A DNA stretch of 5,460 nucleotides from Clostridiales bacterium (lineage in GTDB: Bacteria > Bacillota > Clostridia > Lachnospirales > WQUN01), in assembly GCA_031271275.1 (NCBI GenBank), contig JAISWA010000070.1:1-5460 (forward strand). Reading direction: 5' to 3'. Below, piece after piece: positions 1 through 5,460 of the stretch; the stretch's first letter is position 1, and every line of letters begins with the position of its first letter. The translations under genes and the position numbers were made by a program. Under the pieces are notes generated by a model. It did no database searches. It was not told the DNA's origin and worked only from the letters and a program-made list of their open reading frames with translations.

Positions 1-1165
1 GGAAACGGAAATTTTGAACATGTTACTGGAACGGGGCAAAAAAAACGGCGTGCCGTCGCTTGAGATATGGGACGCCGAAAAACTGCGGGAACAGGAGCCA
101 AACCTGAACAAAGACGCGCTGTGCGCGCTGTACGCGCCAACCGCCGCCGTGGTCAGCCCTTGGGAATATGCCTTGGCGTTGGCGGAAACCGCCGTATTAA
201 ACGGCGTCAGGCTTTTTTTGAATCATGAGGCGACCGCCATTGCAAGGGCAGAGGGCTGTTATCATATCCAGATTCGCAACGGCGGCGGATTGGAATGCAA
301 AACGGTTGTCAACGCCGCCGGCCTTTATTCGGATGCCGTTCACAATATGACGGCGGAGCCTTCGTTTAAAATTTTACCCGATAAGGGCGAGTATTACCTG
401 ATGGACAAAAGCGAAGGGGAAACGGTCAGCCATGTGATTTTCCAATGCCCCACCCCAACGGGAAAGGGGACGCTGATTTCCCCCACCGTCCACGGGAACC
501 TGATTGTGGGCCCCAACAACGAACCGCCGGCGGATAAAGACGACGTCTCCACTTCCGCCGCCGGGCTTGGGCAAGTGTCCCGCGCCGCCCGTAAAACCGT
601 GCCGGATTTGAATCTGCGTTCCGCCATACGCACTTTCGGCGGAATCCGCGCCGCGAGCGATTCGGAGGATTTTATCATTGCCGAGGCAAAAGGCGCGCCG
701 GGTTTTATCGACTTGGCGGGCATCAAATCCCCCGGGCTTACCGCCGCCCCCGCCATCGCTAAAATGGCGGCAGCGCTGCTCAAAAAATCCGGGTTGGAAT
801 TGACGGAAAAAGAAAACCACATCCGTACAAGGAAAAAAATACACTTTGCGGGATTAAACATTGCGGAAAAACAAAAACTAATTAGCGCGCGTCCCGAATA
901 CGGGCGCGTCATATGCCGCTGCGAAACCGTCACGGAGGGGGAAATACTGGACGCCATCCGTTCCCCCGTCCCTCCGGTCTCCGTCGAGGGGGTCAAGCGC
1001 CGCTGCAACGCGGGTATGGGGCGCTGTCAGGGCGGGTTTTGCGGGCCGAGGGTCGTGGAGCTGTTAAGCGCGGAACTGGGCGTGTCCCCCTTGGCGGTTC
1101 CGCAGGACAAAGCGGGAAGCTTTATTTTGGTATCTGAAACTAAGAAGGGCGGCTGTCATGGGTGA
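1..1165 (+). CDS. glpA: GlpA-like FAD-dependent glycerol-3-phosphate dehydrogenase with C-terminal BFD [2Fe-2S] domain (5' partial)
   Basis: Probable flavoprotein oxidising sn-glycerol-3-phosphate to dihydroxyacetone phosphate. The frame is open from base 2 and the protein is cut by the window edge. Relatives I recall are about 480-500 residues, so roughly 100 N-terminal residues, including the GxGxxG FAD motif, lie outside. The TTG at 14 and ATG at 20 fall inside a conserved segment (LLERGKKNGVP) and are not real starts. Numbering from the codon at 14, the DAO-type flavoprotein fold shows NAAGLYSD (100-107), FGGIRAASD (209-216) and KSPGLTAAP (238-246). A Fer2_BFD-type domain follows at about 296-360, with cysteines C301, C303, C338 and C343 as likely [2Fe-2S] ligands and an additional C331. 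No membrane segment is visible. The stop overlaps the next gene's start by 8 nt, so the two are likely translationally coupled. The family and domain layout are clear. The substrate is inferred mainly from the neighbouring glpK, since related paralogues act on other 2-hydroxy acids. Confidence 0.85.
   Translation, partial: ETEILNMLLERGKKNGVPSLEIWDAEKLREQEPNLNKDALCALYAPTAAVVSPWEYALALAETAVLNGVRLFLNHEATAIARAEGCYHIQIRNGGGLECKTVVNAAGLYSDAVHNMTAEPSFKILPDKGEYYLMDKSEGETVSHVIFQCPTPTGKGTLISPTVHGNLIVGPNNEPPADKDDVSTSAAGLGQVSRAARKTVPDLNLRSAIRTFGGIRAASDSEDFIIAEAKGAPGFIDLAGIKSPGLTAAPAIAKMAAALLKKSGLELTEKENHIRTRKKIHFAGLNIAEKQKLISARPEYGRVICRCETVTEGEILDAIRSPVPPVSVEGVKRRCNAGMGRCQGGFCGPRVVELLSAELGVSPLAVPQDKAGSFILVSETKKGGCHG
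1143..1149 (+). promoter_or_regulatory. Shine-Dalgarno site of the GlpB-like gene
   Basis: AGAAGGG lies 8 nt before the ATG at 1158, inside the end of the upstream coding region. It supports this ATG as the start, and the 8-nt overlap of the two genes as real. Confidence 0.6.
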
Positions 1166-2411
1166 GCGGTATGATTTAGTGGTTATAGGCGGCGGGCCGG
1201 CGGGGCTCGCGGCGGCTTACGCGGCTTGGGAGCACGGGGTTAAAAGCATATTAATCGTGGAGCGCGACCGGGAACCGGGCGGAATCTTAAACCAATGCAT
1301 ACACAACGGGTTCGGGCTGCATTATTTTAAAGCCGAGCTGACGGGACCCGAATACGCCGCGCGGTTTGTGGCTTTAGTCAAAGGCACGGGGATTGAGTTC
1401 TCGCCGGACCCGATGGTCTTGGAGTTGACGCCGGGGCGCGAGGTGCATATCAGCAATAAAACGGAAGGGTACCGGGTGATACGGGCAGGCGCGGTTATTT
1501 TGGCTATGGGCTGCCGCGAGCGCACGCGGGGCGCCATTGCCATTCCCGGAGACCGGCCCGCCGGTATTTTTACCGCCGGAACCGCCCAACGATATGTCAA
1601 CATGGAAGGCTATATGGTGGGTAAGCGGGTGCTGATTCTCGGTTCCGGCGACATCGGGTTGATTATGGCACGCCGGATGACGTTGGAGGGCGCGAAAGTG
1701 TTGGCGTGTGTGGAGCTGATGCCTTATTCCGGCGGGCTTACCCGCAACATTGTCCAGTGCCTTCAGGATTACGGCATTCCCCTTTACCTTTCCCATACGG
1801 TCGTGGACATTCAGGGTAAAAGCCGGTTGGAAAAAGTAATAGCCGCCAGGGTGGACGAAAACTTAAAACCCGTCGCGGGAACCGAAATATCCTTTGAATG
1901 CGACACGCTGCTGTTAAGCGTGGGGCTGATACCGGAAAACGAGCTTACGCGGAAGGCGGGCGTCACGATAGACCGGCGCACCGGCGGCGCGGTGGTGTAT
2001 GAGAATATGGAAACCTCCGTTCCGGGGATTTTCGCCTGCGGGAACGTGGTGCATGTGCATGACTTGGTGGATTTTGTCACGGAAGAAAGCATCCGCGCCG
2101 GGAAAGCCGCCGCGCGGTACCTGACGGGGGGCGACAAGGGCGACAACGAAGCGATAGAAATTGAAACCGGCGCGGGCGTCTCTTATACCGTGCCGCAGAA
2201 AGTCCGCCCGGGGAACGTTTCCGGGGGGACGGACGTGTTTTTCCGGGTGAATCAGGTCTTTGCCAAAAGCGTTATCGCCGTAATAAGCGACGGGGAAACG
2301 GTTGCGCGTTTTAAAAGGGAACGGCTCGCCCCCGGCGAAATGGAGCGCATAAAAATCCCGGCGAAAGTGTTGGCGCAGGCGGGGCGCTCGGTTACCCTTG
2401 GCGTACAATGA
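1158..2411 (+). CDS. GlpB-like FAD/NAD(P)-dependent oxidoreductase
   Basis: Two-dinucleotide-fold flavoprotein of the pyridine nucleotide oxidoreductase superfamily, 417 residues, probably the electron-accepting partner of the upstream GlpA-like enzyme. Visible features: FAD-binding GGGPAG (11-16, GxGxxG), the subfamily segment AMGCRERTRG (116-125) leading into IPGDRPAGIFTAG, an NAD(P)-binding GSGDIG (162-167), and a second FAD motif ACGNVVHVHDLVD (293-305). A C-terminal region of about 80 residues (335-417) follows that classical thioredoxin reductases lack. There is no CxxC redox disulfide, which argues against a thioredoxin reductase. No signal peptide or membrane anchor is seen. It starts inside the end of the preceding gene (8-nt overlap) and is 23 nt from the DUF1667 gene. 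In clostridial genomes this trio commonly sits beside glpK; an NAD-linked role is inferred from the second Rossmann motif. Annotation pipelines usually call it an FAD-dependent or NAD(P)/FAD-dependent oxidoreductase. It is not closely similar to E. coli GlpB, so no symbol is given. Confidence 0.88.
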   Translation: MGERYDLVVIGGGPAGLAAAYAAWEHGVKSILIVERDREPGGILNQCIHNGFGLHYFKAELTGPEYAARFVALVKGTGIEFSPDPMVLELTPGREVHISNKTEGYRVIRAGAVILAMGCRERTRGAIAIPGDRPAGIFTAGTAQRYVNMEGYMVGKRVLILGSGDIGLIMARRMTLEGAKVLACVELMPYSGGLTRNIVQCLQDYGIPLYLSHTVVDIQGKSRLEKVIAARVDENLKPVAGTEISFECDTLLLSVGLIPENELTRKAGVTIDRRTGGAVVYENMETSVPGIFACGNVVHVHDLVDFVTEESIRAGKAAARYLTGGDKGDNEAIEIETGAGVSYTVPQKVRPGNVSGGTDVFFRVNQVFAKSVIAVISDGETVARFKRERLAPGEMERIKIPAKVLAQAGRSVTLGVQ

Positions 2412-2420
2412 TGATGACTC

Positions 2421-2427
2421 AGAGGTG
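2421..2427 (+). promoter_or_regulatory. Shine-Dalgarno site of the DUF1667 gene
   Basis: AGAGGTG sits 7 nt before the ATG at 2435, in the 23-nt gap after the preceding stop. It fixes the start of the small cysteine-rich protein. Confidence 0.6.
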
Positions 2428-2434
2428 CTTATAG

Positions 2435-2791
2435 ATGGAAGAAATAATTTGTATCGTATGCCCGAGGGGCTGTCACATGACGGTGGAAACGGAAGGCGGC
2501 TTCCGCGTAACAGGCAACGGTTGCGAACGCGGCGTCCAATACGCCCGGGATGAAATCACAAACCCCACGCGTATCATCACCTCCACGGTGAGGGTGTCGG
2601 ATGCGCGCCTTCGCCGCTGCCCGGTCAAGCTGTCCGCGCCGATTCCCAAGGGGAAGATTTTTGAAGCCATGGGGACGTTGGACGAAGTGGTTTTAAACCT
2701 GCCTATCCGGGCGGGCCAGGTGGCGGTTTCAAACGTGTGCGGCACCGGCGTTGATTTTATAACCACCGCGGAAATGCATATAAGCGGTTGA
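2435..2791 (+). CDS. DUF1667 family cysteine-rich small protein, putative Fe-S subunit
   Basis: A 118-residue protein of the DUF1667 family. The N-terminal pattern C6-x2-C9-x3-C13-x16-C30 resembles the [4Fe-4S] motif at the start of molybdopterin oxidoreductases. It is followed by a conserved PVKLSAPIPKGKIFEAM segment (63-79) and a C-terminal GTGVDF (103-108). The family travels with GlpA-like and GlpB-like flavoproteins in anaerobic Firmicutes and is assumed to be an Fe-S subunit or maturation partner of that oxidoreductase; its biochemistry is, to my knowledge, not settled. Two further cysteines, C62 and C102, fall where I recall non-cysteine residues in relatives. Length is normal for the family and the protein appears complete and soluble. 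It is separated by 23 nt from the gene before and 32 nt from glpK, consistent with one transcript. Family assignment is strong; cluster binding is inferred. Confidence 0.85.
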   Translation: MEEIICIVCPRGCHMTVETEGGFRVTGNGCERGVQYARDEITNPTRIITSTVRVSDARLRRCPVKLSAPIPKGKIFEAMGTLDEVVLNLPIRAGQVAVSNVCGTGVDFITTAEMHISG

Positions 2792-2810
2792 ATTCTCACC
2801 GTATGTATAG

Positions 2811-2817
2811 AAAGGAG
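2811..2817 (+). promoter_or_regulatory. Strong Shine-Dalgarno site of glpK
   Basis: AAAGGAG lies 6 nt before the ATG at 2824. It is the best ribosome binding site in the window. It decides the glpK start against the upstream in-frame TTG at 2788, which would overlap the DUF1667 stop and add 12 residues with no family counterpart. Confidence 0.85.
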
Positions 2818-2823
2818 ATTTTT

Positions 2824-4308
2824 ATGAGCAGGTACATTTTGGCGTTGGATCAGGGAACCACCAGTTCAAGGGCAATTTTGTTCAACGATGAGCAGGAGAT
2901 CGTAAGCTCGGCTCAACGGGAATTTGCCCAGTATTATCCCCGCGAGGGCTGGGTGGAGCATGACCCCATGGAAATTTACGCCACGCAGTACGCCGTAATG
3001 ACGGAGACGCTGACCAAAAGCGGGATTAATATCGGCGACTTGGCGGGCATCGGCATTACCAACCAACGGGAGACGACCATACTGTGGGACAAAAACACGG
3101 GGAAGCCCGTCTACAACGCCATCGTATGGCAGTGCCGGCGCACAGCCGATATTATCGACGGGTTAAAGGCCCGGGGACTGGAAGAATACATACGCGCAAC
3201 CACCGGGCTTGTGCCGGACGCGTATTTTTCCGGGACGAAAATCAAATGGATACTGGACCATGTGGAAGGCGCGCGGGAAAAAGCGGCTGCGGGCGAAGTG
3301 CTGTTCGGCACGGTGGACAGTTGGCTGGTGTGGAAGCTGACCGGCGGCGCGGCGCATATCACCGACTACACCAACGCGTCCCGCACCATGCTCTACGATA
3401 TCAACCGCCTCTGTTGGGACGAAAAGCTTCTGGACGCGCTTGAAATCCCCGCGGCGTGCCTGCCGAAGGTCATGGACAGCAGCGGAATATACGGGTACAC
3501 CAACATCATGGGCAGAGACATTCCCATCGCGGGAATCGCCGGGGACCAACAAGCCGCGTTATTCGGGCAAGGCTGCTTCGAAGCGGGGGAAAGCAAAAAC
3601 ACCTACGGCACGGGTTGCTTCCTGCTGATGAACACGGGGGAAAAAGCGTGCGTAAGCGCCAACGGCTTGCTTACGACCATCGCCATAGGGTTAAACGGAA
3701 AAGTACGGTACGCCCTGGAGGGCAGCATCTTTGTCGGTGGCGCGGTAATCCAATGGCTGCGGGACGAACTGCGCTTCTTTAACGAAAGCTCCGACGCGGA
3801 ATATTACGCGAAAAAGGTAAAGGACACCGGCGGGGTCTACCTTGTGCCGGCGTTTACCGGGCTTGGCGCGCCCCATTGGGACATGTACGCCCGGGGCTGC
3901 ATGGTCGGGCTTACCAGGGGAACCAAGCGCGAGCACATCATACGCGCGGCGCAGGAATCTATCGCGTACCAAAGTTATGATTTGGTGACCGCCATGGAAA
4001 ACGACACCGGGCTTCCGCTTCCGCTGCTAAAAGTAGACGGCGGCGCTTCCCGTGACGCGTTCCTGATGCAGTTTCAGGCGGATATTTTGAACAAGGAAGT
4101 CGTGTGTCCCACCATACGGGAATCCACCGCGCTTGGGGCGGCATACCTGACCGGATTGGCGGTGGGCGTATGGAACAGCCTTGACGAAATAAAAAGTCTC
4201 TGGAAACGCGACGTCACCTTCGAACCCAACATGGGCGGCGCGGAACGGGACAAACTGTTGACGGGATGGCACAAGGCGGTGGGCCGGAGCTTAGGATGGG
4301 AAAGGTAG
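2824..4308 (+). CDS. glpK: Glycerol kinase
   Basis: ATP-dependent phosphorylation of glycerol to sn-glycerol-3-phosphate in the cytoplasm, the entry step of glycerol catabolism and the source of substrate for the upstream dehydrogenase genes. Complete FGGY-family kinase of 494 residues, close to the usual 495-505. Visible features: phosphate-binding DQGTTSSR (9-16), glycerol-contacting NQRET (80-84, R82/E83), W102 and Y134, FGGY signature 1 around 134-146, catalytic base D241 in AGDQQAALFGQ (239-249), NTYGTG (259-264), a second signature around 362-383, and KVDGGASRD (403-411) in the nucleotide-binding half. The regulatory loop reads GYTNIMGRDIPIAG (224-237). It lacks the Y-H-F motif whose histidine is phosphorylated by HPr in Enterococcus and Bacillus, and is shorter than the E. 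coli loop that binds fructose-1,6-bisphosphate. The start is set by the Shine-Dalgarno site at 2811. Identity is essentially certain; the regulatory reading is inference. Confidence 0.97.
   Translation: MSRYILALDQGTTSSRAILFNDEQEIVSSAQREFAQYYPREGWVEHDPMEIYATQYAVMTETLTKSGINIGDLAGIGITNQRETTILWDKNTGKPVYNAIVWQCRRTADIIDGLKARGLEEYIRATTGLVPDAYFSGTKIKWILDHVEGAREKAAAGEVLFGTVDSWLVWKLTGGAAHITDYTNASRTMLYDINRLCWDEKLLDALEIPAACLPKVMDSSGIYGYTNIMGRDIPIAGIAGDQQAALFGQGCFEAGESKNTYGTGCFLLMNTGEKACVSANGLLTTIAIGLNGKVRYALEGSIFVGGAVIQWLRDELRFFNESSDAEYYAKKVKDTGGVYLVPAFTGLGAPHWDMYARGCMVGLTRGTKREHIIRAAQESIAYQSYDLVTAMENDTGLPLPLLKVDGGASRDAFLMQFQADILNKEVVCPTIRESTALGAAYLTGLAVGVWNSLDEIKSLWKRDVTFEPNMGGAERDKLLTGWHKAVGRSLGWER
4301..4306 (+). 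promoter_or_regulatory. Candidate Shine-Dalgarno site of the nuclease-helicase gene
   Basis: AAAGGT overlaps the last codons and the stop of glpK and lies 9 nt before the TTG at 4316. It is a moderate match. It matters because no ATG is available near the beginning of the downstream frame, and its position suggests translational coupling to glpK. Confidence 0.45.
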
Positions 4309-4315
4309 CGATTCA

Positions 4316-5460
4316 TTGCCGTTACACACCGTAAAAATTTCCGTCCGTCAGCTTGTGGAGTTTATTTTGCGCAGCGGGGACATAGACGTGGCGTACATGG
4401 GCGCGAACCGTGCCGCGGAGGGCACCCGCGCCCATCAGCGCGTGCAGCGGAAGAAAAAGGCGGAAGCCAAAGCGAATGGTTTTACCTACGAAAGCGAGGT
4501 TTTCCTGCAAACGGACTGCGCGCACCGGGATATTCTGTTTCATGTGGAAGGCCGCGCCGACGGCGTACAGCGCGCAAACGACGGCGAAATAACGGTGGAG
4601 GAAATCAAATCCACCCTCGGCGCGGTTCCCGCTTACGCGCCGGAGGAAAGCCACTGGCACTGGGCGCAGGCGAAGTGCTACGGGTATATGTACCTTAGCG
4701 GGGTTCAAACAGACGGCGAAACGCCGCGCGACGAAGAAACGCGCGCTAATCCGCCCCCGCCCGGTTTGCGCGTCTCCCTCACCTACTGCCAAATTGAGAC
4801 GGAAACCACGCGCACTTTCTCCCTGTATTTCACCTGCGGGGAACTTAAATCATTTTTCCTTGCGCTGCTTGAAAAATACCACGCCTTCGCCCAAATGGAC
4901 GCCGACCGTATCGAAGAACGCAACCGTACCGCCAAGGCGCTGCCTTTCCCCTACGGCGCGTACCGCGCGGGTCAGCGGGAAATGGCGGTGGCGGCGTTCG
5001 CGGCGATCAAGCAGGGGCGAAAGCTGTTCGCCCAGGCGCCCACCGGAACCGGAAAGACGGTTTCGGTATTGTTCCCGGCGGTCAAATCACTGTCTGAGGG
5101 GTACGGATGCAAAATTTTTTACCTTACCGCCAAAACCGTGGCGCGGCAGGCGGCGGAGGAAGCGCTCCGCCACATGACGGACAAGGGGCTTCGGATGCGC
5201 GGGATTACGCTGACCGCGAAAGACAAAATTTGCTTCTGCGAGCCCCGCCGCTGCGACCCGGAATATTGCCAATACGCGAAAGGGCATTTCGACCGGGTCA
5301 ACGCCGCGCTGTTGGACTGTTTGCGCGGCGAACCGCTGCTCACCCGCCCCGTGGTGGAAAACTACGCCCGGAAGCATTCGGTATGCCCCTCGGAATTTCA
5401 GCTTGACCTGGCGCTGTTTTGCGATACGGTGATCTGCGACTACAACCATGTGTACGACCC
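4316..5460 (+). CDS. XPD/DinG-like ATP-dependent DNA helicase with N-terminal PD-(D/E)XK nuclease domain (3' partial)
   Basis: Superfamily 2 Rad3/XPD-type helicase, 381 residues visible before the window ends; relatives I recall are nearly 800. The frame is open from an in-frame stop at 4292-4294. TTG 4316 is the first possible start, and it precedes the conserved KISVRQLVEFILRSGDID (7-24); later starts would cut that segment. Residues 1-130 resemble a RecB/Cas4-like nuclease: H40, D82 in EGRADG, E96-I97-K98, and Q118-x3-Y122. The helicase part starts near 214 with YRAGQREM (216-223), then Walker A APTGTGKT (241-248). Cysteines C306, C308, C313, C318 and C357 (VCPSE) are candidates for the XPD-type [4Fe-4S] cluster. 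DYNH (375-378) is the Walker B equivalent. Expected function is ATP-driven 5'-3' unwinding plus nuclease activity in DNA repair, inferred from the family. The start is 7 nt after glpK, suggesting cotranscription. The Firmicutes DinG with a DnaQ-like exonuclease is excluded, because the N-terminus is the wrong fold type. Confidence 0.88.
   Translation, partial: MPLHTVKISVRQLVEFILRSGDIDVAYMGANRAAEGTRAHQRVQRKKKAEAKANGFTYESEVFLQTDCAHRDILFHVEGRADGVQRANDGEITVEEIKSTLGAVPAYAPEESHWHWAQAKCYGYMYLSGVQTDGETPRDEETRANPPPPGLRVSLTYCQIETETTRTFSLYFTCGELKSFFLALLEKYHAFAQMDADRIEERNRTAKALPFPYGAYRAGQREMAVAAFAAIKQGRKLFAQAPTGTGKTVSVLFPAVKSLSEGYGCKIFYLTAKTVARQAAEEALRHMTDKGLRMRGITLTAKDKICFCEPRRCDPEYCQYAKGHFDRVNAALLDCLRGEPLLTRPVVENYARKHSVCPSEFQLDLALFCDTVICDYNHVYD

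Noticed and set aside
394..1008. Long minus-strand open frame of 204 codons opposite the GlpA-like gene, plus a second one at 374-844
   Set aside because: Both are antisense to a well-supported conserved protein and have no recognisable motif. GC-rich codon use commonly leaves such frames open.
1562..1576. Small inverted repeat CGGTA / TACCG around a T-rich loop, terminator-like at first sight
   Set aside because: It is only about 5 bp, lies inside conserved coding sequence of the GlpB-like gene, and has no U-tract after the stem.
1914..2408. Minus-strand open frame of 164 codons opposite the GlpB-like gene
   Set aside because: It overlaps conserved coding sequence completely, shows no domain signature and has no plausible ribosome binding site.
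2412..2434. Possible promoter or terminator in the gaps between genes (also 2792-2823 and 4309-4315)
   Set aside because: The gaps are 23, 32 and 7 nt, are mostly occupied by ribosome binding sites, and hold no stem-loop with U-tract or convincing -35/-10 pair.
2788..2826. Upstream TTG start for glpK giving 12 more residues
   Set aside because: The AAAGGAG site is correctly spaced for ATG 2824, and the extra residues have no counterpart in glycerol kinases, which begin just before the D-Q-G-T-T motif.
4322..4792. Minus-strand open frame of 156 codons in the region after glpK
   Set aside because: The + strand frame from 4316 carries nuclease and helicase motifs through the whole stretch. The minus frame is its shadow.
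4794..5177. Plus-strand open frame of 127 codons, arginine- and serine-rich
   Set aside because: It is out of frame with the helicase gene over Walker A and neighbouring motifs, and its biased composition is typical of a shifted frame.
1..5460. CRISPR array, tRNA, insertion sequence or other mobile element
   Set aside because: The helicase's Cas4-like nuclease motifs made this worth looking for. No direct repeats with spacers, tRNA-like fold, transposase or terminal inverted repeats were seen, and almost every base is in conserved coding sequence.

Overview
The window is one strand-coherent, tightly packed gene run, all on the + strand. It has no tRNA, rRNA, CRISPR array or mobile element that I can see. 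It suggests an anaerobic, moderately high-GC member of the Firmicutes (Clostridia-like). The reasons are the purine-rich Shine-Dalgarno sites (strongest AAAGGAG), the gene set 'GlpA-like oxidoreductase with BFD domain / GlpB-like FAD-NAD oxidoreductase / DUF1667 / glpK', which I know from clostridial genomes, and the clostridial-type nuclease-helicase that follows. The genus cannot be read from this sequence.

Region 1 (1-2791) encodes what looks like the three parts of a soluble anaerobic glycerol-3-phosphate oxidising system. First comes a GlpA-like flavoprotein cut by the left window edge, with a C-terminal [2Fe-2S] BFD-type domain. Next is a GlpB-like FAD/NAD(P) oxidoreductase whose start overlaps the previous stop by 8 nt. 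Third is a small four-cysteine DUF1667 protein. Region 2 (2824-4308) is a complete glycerol kinase, glpK. Together these would take glycerol to glycerol-3-phosphate (GlpK) and then to dihydroxyacetone phosphate, with electrons passing through FAD and Fe-S centres. The glycerol facilitator (glpF) and the antiterminator (glpP) are not in the window.

Region 3 (4316-5460) is a long open frame that runs off the right edge and has no ATG near its beginning, so a caller that requires a stop codon misses it. It encodes the first 381 residues of a superfamily 2 XPD/DinG-type helicase. An N-terminal RecB/Cas4-like PD-(D/E)XK nuclease domain is followed by Walker A, the Fe-S cysteines and a D-Y-N-H Walker B box. 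Its TTG start lies 7 nt after the glpK stop, so this DNA-processing gene may be cotranscribed with a glycerol catabolic operon.

Every gap between genes is 32 nt or shorter, and no terminator or internal promoter could be supported. The points most worth a second look are the nuclease-helicase joined to the glp operon, a glycerol kinase whose regulatory loop lacks the HPr-phosphorylated histidine, and additional cysteines in the DUF1667 protein.
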